A stretch of 64,000 nt of DNA, from NCBI RefSeq assembly GCF_003119195.2, contig NZ_CP022253.1, positions 2,799,001-2,863,000 on the forward strand, given 5' to 3'. The position numbers were made by a program, and so were the translations under genes. How positions within the stretch are numbered: the stretch's first letter is position 1; each line of letters starts with the position of its first letter. The notes under the pieces are model-generated. The model did no database searches and was not told the DNA's origin. It saw nothing but the letters and a program-made list of their open reading frames with translations. Of the stretch, positions 24,833-33,287 are shown in pieces. This stretch comes from Azospirillum baldaniorum. GTDB lineage: Bacteria; Pseudomonadota; Alphaproteobacteria; Azospirillales; Azospirillaceae.

Positions 24833-26689
24833 TCAGAAATCTCCTTCATCGTCGAGCGGGTAATAGACCCCGTCGTCCTGCTGCATGACCATAAGGTCGG
24901 GATTCTCCCCGTCATCCGCAACCTGGGGCTCGGCCTCGACCGCTGCCTTGAGATCGCGGACATCGGTGATCTTCGCGCCGGGAAAGGCGTCCAGAACGGC
25001 GCGCACCACCGGATGCGCCTCCGCCTCCTCCAGCGCACGCCTCTGGGCGGCCTGCTCCTGCTGGATCAGCGTCGGCTCGCCCGGCGCGTCCGAGACGATG
25101 ACGACCCAGCGCTGGCCGGTCCATTCCGTCAACAGCTGGCCGACGCGATTCGGCAGGGTCGACGGGGCCAGGGTCGTCAGCCGCAGTTCCAGCCGTCCCG
25201 GCTCCAGGCGCACCAGATGGACGCTGCCGGTCAGATGGCCGTAGAGAGCGCCCTCGCGCTTCTCCGCGAAGAGCTGGACCAGCGTGCGGAAGTCGCGCGG
25301 CATCGCCACGCGCTCCTCGTCCGCCACGGCGACGGCAACGGTTTGCACGGGTTGGGGAGACGGCTGCGGGCTCGGCTGGGCCTGGGCGACGGCGCGCACG
25401 GCGGAGCCGCCAACCGCCACCGGCCCGCCGCCGGGACCGCGCGGGGCCGAGCCACCGCCTTGTCCACCCTGCCCACCACCATTCTGCAAATTCTGGAACT
25501 GGCGGATCAGGTCGCCCGGAGTCGGCATATCGGCGGCGTAGGACAGCCGCACGATGACCATCTCCAACGCCTGCTGCGGCACCGGGGCCGCCTGCACCTC
25601 GCCCAACCCCTTCAGCAGGAGCTGCCACGCGCGGGTCAGCGCCGGCATGCCGAGCTTCGCCGACAGGGCGGCGCCGCGGGTGCGCTCCGCCTCCGGCAGG
25701 CCGGGGTCGTTGGCGCTGTCCGGCACCACCTTCAGCCGCGTCAGATTGTGCACGAGGTCGAGAAGGTCCTGGAGGATCACCACCGGATCGGCGCCGACGC
25801 GGTGCAGGTCGGACAGCAGGTCCATCGCCTCCGCCGGCTTGGCCGAGACGGCGGCCTCGAACAGGTCGATCACCTTGCTGCGGTCGGCCAGCCCCAGCAT
25901 GTCGCGCACCTGCTGCGCGGTCACCGTGCCGGCGGCCAGAGCGATGGCCTGGTCGAGCAGCGACAATCCGTCGCGCACCGACCCGTCGGCGGCGCGCGCG
26001 ATCAGCGCGGCGGCGTCCGGCTCGATTCCCGCCCCCTCCAGCCCGGTGATGCGGGTGAAGTGCTCCTTCAGCACCTGGGCGTCGACGCGCCGCAGGTCGA
26101 AGCGCTGGCAGCGCGAGAGCACCGTCACCGGCACCTTGCGGATCTCGGTGGTGGCGAAGACGAACTTCACATGGGCCGGCGGTTCCTCCAGCGTCTTCAG
26201 GAGCGCGTTGAACGCGCTCTTGGAGAGCATGTGGACCTCGTCGATGATGTAGAGCTTGTAGCGCGCCGAGACGGGGGCGTAGCGCACGCCGTCGATGATC
26301 TCGCGGATGTCGTCCACGCCGGTGTGGCTGGCGGCGTCCATCTCCATCACGTCGACGTGGCGGTCCTCGGCGATGGCCCGGCAGTTGTCGCAGACGCCGC
26401 AGGGCGTCACCGTCGGCCCGCCGGTGCCGTCCGGCCCGGTGCAGTTCAGCGCGCGGGCGATGATGCGGGCGGTGGTCGTCTTGCCCACCCCGCGCACGCC
26501 GGTCAGCATGAAGGCCTGGGCGATGCGGCCCGAATGGATGGCGTTGGTCAGGGTGCGGACGAGCGCGTCCTGCCCGATCAGCTCGGCAAAGCTCTTCGGA
26601 CGGTATTTCCGCGCCAGAACCCGGTAGGCAAGGCCCCCGGATGTCCCGGAAACGGAAGAGGATGCATCGGCAACGGTGGTATCGGTCAC
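24833..26689 (-). CDS. dnaX: DNA polymerase III subunit gamma/tau
   Basis: The clamp-loader ATPase of the replicative polymerase. The 618-residue product has the RFC-like AAA+ module: KYRPKSFAELIGQDALV, P-loop GVRGVGKTTTARIIARAL, a Cys4 zinc module (CGVCDNC with upstream Cys), Walker B IIDEVHMLSK, and sensor SRCQRFDLRR. After about residue 380 comes a Gly/Pro/Gln-rich linker (NGGGQGGQGGGSAPRGPGGG) and a C-terminal tau domain. I see no obvious A-rich slippery frameshift site, so gamma, if made, may arise otherwise. Start ATG 26689, with ffs just upstream. Confidence 0.96.
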   Translation of the reverse strand: MTDTTVADASSSVSGTSGGLAYRVLARKYRPKSFAELIGQDALVRTLTNAIHSGRIAQAFMLTGVRGVGKTTTARIIARALNCTGPDGTGGPTVTPCGVCDNCRAIAEDRHVDVMEMDAASHTGVDDIREIIDGVRYAPVSARYKLYIIDEVHMLSKSAFNALLKTLEEPPAHVKFVFATTEIRKVPVTVLSRCQRFDLRRVDAQVLKEHFTRITGLEGAGIEPDAAALIARAADGSVRDGLSLLDQAIALAAGTVTAQQVRDMLGLADRSKVIDLFEAAVSAKPAEAMDLLSDLHRVGADPVVILQDLLDLVHNLTRLKVVPDSANDPGLPEAERTRGAALSAKLGMPALTRAWQLLLKGLGEVQAAPVPQQALEMVIVRLSYAADMPTPGDLIRQFQNLQNGGGQGGQGGGSAPRGPGGGPVAVGGSAVRAVAQAQPSPQPSPQPVQTVAVAVADEERVAMPRDFRTLVQLFAEKREGALYGHLTGSVHLVRLEPGRLELRLTTLAPSTLPNRVGQLLTEWTGQRWVVIVSDAPGEPTLIQQEQAAQRRALEEAEAHPVVRAVLDAFPGAKITDVRDLKAAVEAEPQVADDGENPDLMVMQQDDGVYYPLDDEGDF

Positions 26690-26787
26690 GCGGCTGGCCC
26701 GGTAATCGGCTTCACGACGGAGCGCAGAATAGCGTCACGGCACGGGGCTGTCGCCGTTTCAATTCGCTGCAGGACTTTATGGGGAAG

Positions 26788-26892
26788 GGTGGGAGGCTGG
26801 ACGAACGACCCGAGCCGAAACTCGTTACGGCTGCTTCCTTCCGGACCTGACCGGGTTGGCGAGGGACTCGTCCGCCGCCAGCCTCCCGCGCC
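26788..26892 (-). ncRNA. ffs: Signal recognition particle RNA (4.5S type)
   Basis: Read on the minus strand, the segment has the universal SRP RNA apex: GGTCCGGAAGGAAGCAG with the GGAA tetraloop, flanked by complementary arms ending GGGAGGCTGG ... CCAGCCTCCC, so it folds into a single long hairpin of about 105 nt. The ends are set by the pairing (GGCGCGGGAGGC at the 5' side); exact termini are uncertain by a few bases. It partners with Ffh to target nascent membrane proteins. Position upstream of dnaX is the common bacterial arrangement. Confidence 0.93.
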
Positions 26893-26957
26893 TTATATCG
26901 GCGATCACGCCGCCCCATGCAAGGCCAATCTGCCGGCTTTCCGTTTGAGGCGGAACG

Positions 26958-26992
26958 AAAAAGCCCCGCGTCCGGCGGAACGCGGGGCTTTT
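26958..26992 (-). terminator. Rho-independent terminator of the cytochrome c gene
   Basis: On the minus strand GCCCCGCGT, eight-base loop, ACGCGGGGC, then TTTTTC: a 9-bp GC stem with a T run, 30 bases past the stop at 27022. A T run also follows on the plus strand, so it may stop both directions and shield ffs. Confidence 0.85.
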
Positions 26993-27021
26993 GCCTGTTT
27001 CCCGGATGGGACCGCTGCGCG

Positions 27022-27561
27022 TTACTGCGGCAGCGGCGCCGGGCTGTCGGACAGCGAGCGCAGATAGGCGATGATGTTCGCCCGTTCCTGATCCTTCTTC
27101 ACGCCGGCGAAGGTCATCTTGGTGCCCGGCGCGTAGGCCTTCGGGTCGTAGAGGAAGTGGTTCAGCTCGTCGTAATTCCAGGGGCCGGCCTTGCCCTTGA
27201 TGGCGTCGGAATAGGCGAAGCCGTCCAGATGGCCGTGCGGGGCGCCGACGATGCCGTAGAGGTTCGGGCCGACCTTGTTCGGGCCGCCCTTGTCGAAGCT
27301 GTGGCAGGCGGCGCAGGCCTTGGCCGCGGACTGGCCGGCGGCGGCGTCGGCCTTGGCGAGCAGCGGGGCGATCTCGGCGGGGCCGGACGGGGCGGCGCCA
27401 CCGCTGGGGGCAGGAGCGGCGCCATCCGGCATGGCCACCACATAGCCGGGTTTCTCAGGCGTCTTCGGGTGCACCAGAACTTCCGCGGCGAAGCCGGCCA
27501 ACATGGCGATCAGACCCGCCAGCAGCACGGCGCCGAAAATCTTGTTCCACTCCATGCTCAT
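27022..27561 (-). CDS. Membrane-anchored c-type cytochrome (CycM-like)
   Basis: A 179-residue monohaem cytochrome c. An N-terminal membrane anchor (KIFGAVLLAGLIAMLAGFAA, about 7-27) is followed by a Pro/Ala/Gly linker (about 45-65) and a class I cytochrome domain: haem site CAACH (83-87) and Met149 in GTKMTF as the likely sixth ligand. The layout matches membrane-bound cytochrome c552/CycM of alphaproteobacteria, which carries electrons from the bc1 complex to aa3-type oxidase on the periplasmic side. Start ATG 27561 behind GGGGAAC. Divergent from kdsB; followed by a strong terminator. Confidence 0.93.
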   Translation of the reverse strand: MSMEWNKIFGAVLLAGLIAMLAGFAAEVLVHPKTPEKPGYVVAMPDGAAPAPSGGAAPSGPAEIAPLLAKADAAAGQSAAKACAACHSFDKGGPNKVGPNLYGIVGAPHGHLDGFAYSDAIKGKAGPWNYDELNHFLYDPKAYAPGTKMTFAGVKKDQERANIIAYLRSLSDSPAPLPQ

Positions 27562-27799
27562 AACGTCTTGTTCCCCTTTTTTGTCGTGCCGCGGGCCCGT
27601 CGCCAGGGCTGGCTGGTTCTCCGCCGCACGATAGCGTGACCGCGGCGGCTTGTCACCGCTTCGGCCCCCTCCCTTGCCACAGGAATATCGGTTCCCCGAC
27701 TGTTGGCCAGTTGAATATTGGAGTGACGCCGCTTGACGCAAAGGGCGATCCATGGTTCACCCGCCCCACCTTTCCGACGTGACAGGGGGCCGTTCCACC

Positions 27800-28588
27800 A
27801 TGAACGCCAACGCAGATATCCAGAGCACGGCGAACCCGCCGCCCTCGAATCCAATCGTCGTAATCCCAGCCCGCATGGCCTCCACCCGCCTGCCGGGCAA
27901 GCCGCTGGCCGACATCGGCGGGGCGCCGATGATCGTGCAGGTGTGGCGCCGCGCCATGGAGGCAGAGATCGGCCCGGTGGTGGTCGCCTGCGCCGAGCCG
28001 GAGATCGCCGCGGCGGTGGAGGCGGCGGGCGGGACCGCCGTGCTGACCCGGCCCGACCATCCCTCGGGCTCCGACCGCATCTTCGAGGCGGTCGGCCTGC
28101 TCGACCCGGAGGGGAAATACGACGCGGTGGTGAACGTGCAGGGCGACCTGCCGACCATCGAGCCCGCCGTGGTCCGCGCCGCCTTCGCCCCGCTGTCCGA
28201 CCCGCAGGTGGACATCGCCACCCTGGTGGTCGAGATCACGCGGGAGGAGGAGCGCACCGACCCCAACGTGGTGAAGGCCGTCCTGGAGCTGCCGCCCGGC
28301 GCCCGGCGGGGCCGCGCCCTCTATTTCAGCCGCGCCACCGCGCCCTGGGGCGACGGGCCGCTGTTCCACCACATCGGGCTCTACGCCTACCGCCGCGCGG
28401 CGCTGGAGCGCTACGTCCGGCTGCCGCCCTCGGCGCTGGAGCAGCGGGAGCGGCTGGAGCAGTTGCGCGCCCTGGCCTTCGGGATGCGCATCGACGCCGC
28501 CGTCGTTGACGCGGTTCCGCTCGGCGTCGATACTCCCGCCGACCTGGAGCGCGCCCGCGCGATCCTCGCCAAGCGCACCTCCCTTTAA
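27800..28588 (+). CDS. kdsB: 3-deoxy-manno-octulosonate cytidylyltransferase
   Basis: Activates Kdo as CMP-Kdo for lipopolysaccharide inner core. The 262-residue product has [21 protein letters not shown], the site loop [39 protein letters not shown] and [15 protein letters not shown]. Length is normal. Start taken at ATG 27800 after GGGGGCC; a frame extension to 27752 adds 16 residues unlike the family. Upstream of pheA with 14 bases between, so probably co-transcribed. Confidence 0.95.
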   Translation: MNANADIQSTANPPPSNPIVVIPARMASTRLPGKPLADIGGAPMIVQVWRRAMEAEIGPVVVACAEPEIAAAVEAAGGTAVLTRPDHPSGSDRIFEAVGLLDPEGKYDAVVNVQGDLPTIEPAVVRAAFAPLSDPQVDIATLVVEITREEERTDPNVVKAVLELPPGARRGRALYFSRATAPWGDGPLFHHIGLYAYRRAALERYVRLPPSALEQRERLEQLRALAFGMRIDAAVVDAVPLGVDTPADLERARAILAKRTSL

Positions 28589-28602
28589 AAGAAGACCTTC
28601 CG

Positions 28603-29487
28603 ATGACGACCTCGAACGTGATCGCCTTCCAGGGCCTGCCCGGCGCCTATTCGGACCTGTCCTGCCGGACGGTCTTTCCGGACATGACGACGCTGCCCTG
28701 CGCCACGTTCGAGGACGCCTTCGCCGCCGTGCGCGAGGGGCGTGCGGCGCTCGCCATGATCCCGGTGGAGAACTCCATCGCCGGGCGCGTGGCCGACAAC
28801 CACCATCTGTTGCCCGAAGGCGGCCTGCACATCATCGGCGAGCATTTCCAGCGGGTGAACCACCAGCTCCTCGCTCCGAAGGGCGCGACGCTGGCCGGGC
28901 TGAAGACCGTGCGCAGCCACATCCAGGCGCTGTCCCAGTGCCGCAACATGACGCGGGAACTGGGTCTGACGGCGATCTCCCACGCCGACACCGCGGGCGC
29001 CGCCGCCGAGATCGCCAAGCTGGGCGACCCGCAGCACGCCGCCATCGCCTCCTCGCTGGCCGCGGACATCTACGGGCTGGACATCCTGAAGGGCGGCATC
29101 GAGGACGCGGAGCACAACACCACCCGCTTCCTGATCCTGTCCCGCGACCCGAAGACCCCGCCGCTGCCCGCCGAGGGGACCGGGGCCAAGATCATCACCA
29201 CCTTCGTCTTCCGCGTGCGCAGCGTGCCGGCGGCCCTCTACAAGGCGCTGGGCGGCTTCGCCACCAACGGCATCAACATGACGAAGCTGGAAAGCTACAT
29301 GGTCGGCGGGCACTTCACCCAGACCCAGTTCTACGCCGACGTGGAGGGCCATCCGGAGGAGCGCTCCCTGCGTCTGGCGCTGGAGGAGTTGGCCTTCTTC
29401 GCCCGCGCGGGCGAGGTGAAGATCCTGGGCGTCTACCCCGCCAACCCCTTCCGCTACCAGGAAAGCCAGCGCATCGGCGAGGATTGA
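28603..29487 (+). CDS. pheA: Prephenate dehydratase
   Basis: Converts prephenate to phenylpyruvate in phenylalanine synthesis. The 294-residue monofunctional enzyme (no chorismate mutase domain) has the catalytic domain (IAFQGLPGAYSDLSCR, VENSIAGRVADNHHLL, the TTRF motif in EHNTTRFLIL) and a C-terminal ACT domain for feedback by phenylalanine (ALYKALGGFATNGINMTKLES). Ribosome site and start ATG 28603 follow directly on kdsB. A palindromic element follows. Confidence 0.95.
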   Translation: MTTSNVIAFQGLPGAYSDLSCRTVFPDMTTLPCATFEDAFAAVREGRAALAMIPVENSIAGRVADNHHLLPEGGLHIIGEHFQRVNHQLLAPKGATLAGLKTVRSHIQALSQCRNMTRELGLTAISHADTAGAAAEIAKLGDPQHAAIASSLAADIYGLDILKGGIEDAEHNTTRFLILSRDPKTPPLPAEGTGAKIITTFVFRVRSVPAALYKALGGFATNGINMTKLESYMVGGHFTQTQFYADVEGHPEERSLRLALEELAFFARAGEVKILGVYPANPFRYQESQRIGED

Positions 29488-29511
29488 GGGGCGGGACGAG
29501 CCGCGCCGCGC

Positions 29512-29627
29512 TTGCCCCCACCCTTCCCACGGCTTGCGCCGCGGGCCCCTTCCCTCCCCCGCTCTCGCAGGAGAGGGAAATTTAGTCCCCTCCCCTGCGC
29601 AGCGGGGGAGGGTTAGGGAGGGGGCAA
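29512..29627. repeat. Composite palindromic element, copy 3 (pheA-nudC gap)
   Basis: Outer arms TTGCCCCCACCCT (29512-29524) and AGGGAGGGGGCAA (29615-29627), one mismatch. A central inverted repeat of CCCTCCCCCGCT type, with loop AAATTTAGTC close to that of copy 2, and a left hairpin CCCACGGC-TTGC-GCCGCGGG. It lies between convergent pheA and nudC. Confidence 0.9.
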
Positions 29628-29655
29628 TGAGGGGGCACGCGACCCGCCGTCTCCC

Positions 29656-30597
29656 TCACTCCCCCTCGGCGATCCACTCGTCGATCAGGCGGCGGGCGAT
29701 GCTGTCGGGGCGGGCGAGGCGGAACTCCTCGCTGGGCGTGAAGGTCCGCAGGAAATCGCGGTCGAACCAGTGGGCCGTCTCCAACTCCTCCAGGTCCGTC
29801 TGGATGTCCAGGGTCACCGCCCGCGCGCTGAAGCCCAGCATCAGCGAGGACGGGAAGGGCCAGGGCTGGGACGAGTGGTAGCGGATGTCGGTGACCTCCA
29901 GCCCCACCTCCTCCAGCACCTCGCGCCTCACGCTGTCCTCCAGGCTTTCGCCCGGCTCGACGAAGCCGGCCAGCACCGAATGCATGCCCGGCGGGAAGCG
30001 GGAGTTGCGGCCCAGCACCATGCGCCCGGCCCCGTCATGGACCAGCATGATGACCGCCGGGTCGGTGCGCGGGAAATGGTGGGTGGCGCAGTCCGGGTTG
30101 GTGCAGACGCGCACATGCCCGCCCTCGGCACCCGCCGCGACCGAGCCGCAGACGCCGCAGAAGCGGTGCCGGGCGTTCCACCAGGTGATGCCGCGGGCGT
30201 AGGCGCACAGCCCGGCCTCCGTCGCCTCCATCACGGGGCCGACGGCGCGCAGGTCCTCGAAGCGGCCGAGCCCGGCCAGGGCCGGATGATCCTCCGGCGC
30301 TTCCAGGCCGGTCAGGTCCACGGTGAAGTGCGGAACGCCGTCCAGCAGGCCGAGGAAGACCGGCTCCACGCCCCAGTCGCCACCACAGGCGACGGCGACC
30401 GCGCGGGCCGAGTCGGCGTCGCCGGTCACGAAGTTGCGCGATTTCGCCACGGGCAGCAGGCGCGCGGTCGGCGAGGCCCAGGCGTCTTTCAGCCAGTCCT
30501 TGTCCTTGCGGCGCACCCCGGCGCGGTCGAGCGGAATGCCGGCATAGGCGTTCGGGCGGGCGTTCGGGCGGTCGGATGGGGAGGAGCGGTCGTGCAT
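29656..30597 (-). CDS. nudC: NAD+ diphosphatase / NADH pyrophosphatase NudC
   Basis: A 313-residue Nudix hydrolase that cleaves NAD(H) to NMN(H) and AMP, and removes NAD caps from RNA in E. coli. It has a zinc ribbon (CGVCGS then CTNPDC), the Nudix box (GFVEPGESLEDSVRREVLEEVG), and the NudC-specific SQPWPFPSSLM downstream of the box. N-terminal region (residues 1-130) is a variable NUDIX-like domain. Start ATG 30597, divergent from hisN with a 142-base shared promoter region. Confidence 0.94.
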   Translation of the reverse strand: MHDRSSPSDRPNARPNAYAGIPLDRAGVRRKDKDWLKDAWASPTARLLPVAKSRNFVTGDADSARAVAVACGGDWGVEPVFLGLLDGVPHFTVDLTGLEAPEDHPALAGLGRFEDLRAVGPVMEATEAGLCAYARGITWWNARHRFCGVCGSVAAGAEGGHVRVCTNPDCATHHFPRTDPAVIMLVHDGAGRMVLGRNSRFPPGMHSVLAGFVEPGESLEDSVRREVLEEVGLEVTDIRYHSSQPWPFPSSLMLGFSARAVTLDIQTDLEELETAHWFDRDFLRTFTPSEEFRLARPDSIARRLIDEWIAEGE

Positions 30598-30739
30598 GGC
30601 GAAGAGGCTGCCACAAGCCCGCGAAACGGGGAAGCGGCGTCCCGCGCAACCCTCCTCCTTCATTGATGGTTTGCGCCAACGGAACGCACGACTAGGATGC
30701 CGCCCTCCTTCCCACCACGCGCGATCCGGCGGAGCGACC

Positions 30740-31522
30740 ATGACCGAACCCTGCCCCACCCCCCTGGTGACCCTGGCGGAGCGTCTGGCCGACGCCTCCG
30801 GTCCGGTCATCCGCCAGTATTTCCGCACGCCGGTGGCGGTGGACGACAAGGCCGACGCCTCCCCCGTCACCATCGCCGACCGCGAGGCGGAACGGACCAT
30901 CCGCGCCATCATCGAGGCCGAGCGCCCCGACGACGGCATCTATGGCGAGGAGTTCGGGACGAAGAACCTGGACGCCGAATGGGTCTGGGTGATCGACCCC
31001 ATCGACGGCACCAAGTCCTTCATCACCGGCCGCCCGATCTTCGGCACGCTGATCGCCCTGCTGCACCGCGGGCGCCCGGTGCTCGGCGTCATCGACCAGC
31101 CGATCGTCCGGGACCGCTGGCTGGGCGTCGAGGGCCGCCCGACCCTGTTCAACGGCCAGCCGGCCCGCGTGCGCGAATGCGCCGGGGGGCTGGCGGCGGC
31201 GACGCTGGGGACCACCTCGCCCGACCTGTTCCCCGGAGCGGACCAGGACGCCTTCCGCCGGGTGGCGGGAGCGGCCAAGGTGTCGGTCTATGGCGGCGAC
31301 TGCTACAGCTACGGCCTGCTGGCGGCGGGCTATTACGACCTCGTCGTCGAATCGGGGCTGAAGCTCTACGACTTCGCGGCGCTGGTGCCGGTGGTGACCG
31401 GGGCCGGCGGGCTGATGACCGATTGGGACGGCCGGCCGCTCGACGCCACCTCCAGCGGGCGCGTGGTCGCCGCGGGCGACGCCCGCACCCACCGCGAGAC
31501 TCTGGCCGCCCTGGCCGGCTGA
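30740..31522 (+). CDS. hisN: Histidinol-phosphatase, inositol monophosphatase type
   Basis: A 260-residue Mg2+ phosphatase of the inositol monophosphatase fold. Metal-site motifs are GEEFG (near residue 70), WVIDPIDGTKSFITG and the C-terminal ESGLKLYDFAALVPVVTGAGG. Among these families, the GGDCYSYGLLAAGYYDLVVE stretch and FITGRP fit the HisN histidinol-phosphatase subgroup of alphaproteobacteria; an inositol monophosphatase or CysQ role is the alternative. Start ATG 30740 with GGCGGAGC upstream. Next gene 30 bases later on the same strand. Confidence 0.88.
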   Translation: MTEPCPTPLVTLAERLADASGPVIRQYFRTPVAVDDKADASPVTIADREAERTIRAIIEAERPDDGIYGEEFGTKNLDAEWVWVIDPIDGTKSFITGRPIFGTLIALLHRGRPVLGVIDQPIVRDRWLGVEGRPTLFNGQPARVRECAGGLAAATLGTTSPDLFPGADQDAFRRVAGAAKVSVYGGDCYSYGLLAAGYYDLVVESGLKLYDFAALVPVVTGAGGLMTDWDGRPLDATSSGRVVAAGDARTHRETLAALAG

Positions 31523-31552
31523 GACAGCCGGCTGAGAAGGAGAACCACGCCC

Positions 31553-32089
31553 ATGGCAACCATCGCAACGCCCGCCCGCTCCGTCTTCGAGACCTCGCCG
31601 GAGAAGCTGCGCCCCTTCCTGCACTCGCTGGCCGGCCGGGTGTCGGGCGGGGCGAACTGGATGGTCCGCAAGAAGACGGTCTGCGACCTGCTGCTGGGGC
31701 TGGACGCCTTCTTCGCCCTGCCGGCGGAGGAGCGCCGCGCCCTGATGGGCGCCGGGGACGACGCCGCCTCCCACGGCAGCCAGGACGGCACCGGGCCGGA
31801 GGACTTCCGCAACGTCCTGCCGCTCTATGTCGGGGCGATCCTGGAGGGGCTGAAGGAGGAGGCGGTGACGCAGCCGGAACAGGCGGCGATCTACATGCTG
31901 TCCATCCACCCGGAGCACCAGGTGGCCGCCGAGGAATGGATGCTCGCCGACCCGCGCAACGGCAAGGCGGTGCGCCGGATGATGCGGTCCGACCGCCGCT
32001 ACCGTCAGCTCATGGAGCGCATGGCCGACCACTGGAAGAAGACCCGCGCCGGTCAGGGCAGCAGCGAGACGGCCAGCAGCCCCAGGTAG
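31553..32089 (+). CDS. Protein of unknown function (178 aa)
   Basis: A 178-residue soluble helical protein I cannot name. Visible: FETSPEKLRPFLHSLAGRVS at the start, KKTVCDLLLGLDAFFALPAEER, a helix VLPLYVGAILEGLKEEAV, then IYMLSIHPEHQVAAEEWML, and a basic end RMMRSDRRYRQLMERMADHW. No signal peptide, no membrane segment. The ribosome site AGAAGGAG is strong and codon use matches the neighbours, so it is a real gene, likely read with hisN. Its 3' end overlaps by 37 bases with a small gene on the other strand. Confidence 0.72.
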   Translation: MATIATPARSVFETSPEKLRPFLHSLAGRVSGGANWMVRKKTVCDLLLGLDAFFALPAEERRALMGAGDDAASHGSQDGTGPEDFRNVLPLYVGAILEGLKEEAVTQPEQAAIYMLSIHPEHQVAAEEWMLADPRNGKAVRRMMRSDRRYRQLMERMADHWKKTRAGQGSSETASSPR

Positions 32090-32166
32090 ATGCCGATGAA
32101 CAGGCCGAGGACGATGCCGTAATCCTCGTCGGTCATCGGGTTGGAATCGGGGTCGAACTGCCGCAT
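32053..32166 (-). CDS. Very small single-TM membrane protein (37 aa)
   Basis: A 37-residue product, MRQFDPDSNPMTDEDYGIVL then GLFIGIYLGLLAVSLLP: a short acidic N-terminus and one transmembrane helix. The site AGGGAG sits six bases before the ATG at 32166. Hydrophobic helix, start and stop are all clean, and its reading frame is antisense to the last 37 bases of the 31553 gene. Function unknown; small membrane peptides like this often bind larger membrane complexes. Below common gene-finder length limits. Confidence 0.65.
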   Translation of the reverse strand: MRQFDPDSNPMTDEDYGIVLGLFIGIYLGLLAVSLLP

Positions 32167-32281
32167 GACATACTCCCTGTGCGTCAACGAGTGCTCAGAA
32201 TAACCGTTGACGCCCGCGAAGTTCCCGCGACAAGGCCGTGACTTCCACCGGGCGGGGCCGGGTGAAGGTGAACAACCCCAT

Positions 32282-32314
32282 AAAAAACGGACCGCGCCGG
32301 AGGGGCACGGTCCG
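32282..32314 (-). terminator. Rho-independent terminator of aqpZ
   Basis: On the minus strand a hairpin CGGACCG ... CGGTCCG with further pairing inside, followed by TTTTTTAT; it begins 57 bases past the aqpZ stop at 32371. Confidence 0.85.
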
Positions 32315-32370
32315 CTGAGTCGGGAGGGACCCGAAGGAAAAGGGTCAGAAAGGACTCGGGTGGCAAAGAC

Positions 32371-33111
32371 TCAGGTGGACGGCCGGGCCTCGCCGGTGAT
32401 CGCCGGTTTCGGCGGCATCTCCTCGGCAAGCGCGCGGTAGGCCAGACCGCCGAGCAGCCCGCCGACCAGCGGCGCCACCCAGAAGGCCCAGAGCTGCTGC
32501 AGCGCCCAGCCGCCGACGACCAGCGCCGGCCCGGTGCTGCGCGCCGGGTTCACCGACGTGTTGGTGACGGGGATGCTGATGAGGTGGATCAGCGTCAGCG
32601 CCAGACCGATGGCCAGCGGCGCGAAGCCCGCGGGCGCCCGCCGGTCGGTGGAGCCCAGGATGACGATCAGGAACATGAAGGTCAGCACCACCTCGATCAG
32701 CAGGCCGGAGGTGAGGTTGTACGCGCCCGGCGAATGCTCCCCGTACCCGTTGGCGGCCAGCCCCTTGGCGGCCAGCGACCAGTCGGCCTTGCCGGTGGCA
32801 ATGACGTACAGCACCATCGCCGCCAGGAAGGCGCCGACCACCTGCGCGATGACGTAGGGCAGGATGTCCTTGGCCGGGAAGCGCCCGCCGGCCCACAGCC
32901 CCACCGTGACCGCCGGGTTCAGGTGGCAGCCGGAAATGTGGCCGACCGAGTAGGCCATGGTCAGCACGGTCAGGCCGAAGGCCAGTGAGACGCCGGTCAG
33001 CCCGATCCCGACCTCCGGAAAGGCGGCGGACAGCACGGCGCTGCCGCAACCGCCGAACACCAGCCAGAAGGTGCCGAGAAACTCCGCGCTCGTGCGCCGG
33101 ACCATCGACAT
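32371..33111 (-). CDS. aqpZ: Aquaporin Z-type water channel
   Basis: A 246-residue six-TM major intrinsic protein. Both NPA boxes are present ([14 protein letters not shown] and [19 protein letters not shown]) with the aromatic/Arg selectivity residues expected of AqpZ (Phe in the first TM, Arg after the second NPA). Conserved [19 protein letters not shown] at the start. Water, not glycerol, is predicted since the glycerol-facilitator Asp and extra loop residues are lacking. Start at [11 protein letters not shown] (33111). Divergent from the first YejA gene. Confidence 0.95.
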   Translation of the reverse strand: MSMVRRTSAEFLGTFWLVFGGCGSAVLSAAFPEVGIGLTGVSLAFGLTVLTMAYSVGHISGCHLNPAVTVGLWAGGRFPAKDILPYVIAQVVGAFLAAMVLYVIATGKADWSLAAKGLAANGYGEHSPGAYNLTSGLLIEVVLTFMFLIVILGSTDRRAPAGFAPLAIGLALTLIHLISIPVTNTSVNPARSTGPALVVGGWALQQLWAFWVAPLVGGLLGGLAYRALAEEMPPKPAITGEARPST

Positions 33112-33287
33112 GTCACCACCTCGTCGGGCTTGCCGCATTTCCGCCTTTTTTGCGCCCCCGGACGGGCCGGCGCCAGCGGACGGGCGTAAGATACCGTTGC
33201 GTACGCGGACTTGACGCGCCGCTAGGCGCGTACATGCTAGGGCTGATCCGCCTTATCATCTCAGGCCCAACCACATCAGGACCGACG

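Noticed and set aside
24575..27067. An 830-codon open frame antisense to ybaB and dnaX, running over ffs
   Set aside because: It crosses the SRP RNA and shows shadow composition (repeats of LG, RR, QQ, HL); no family likeness.
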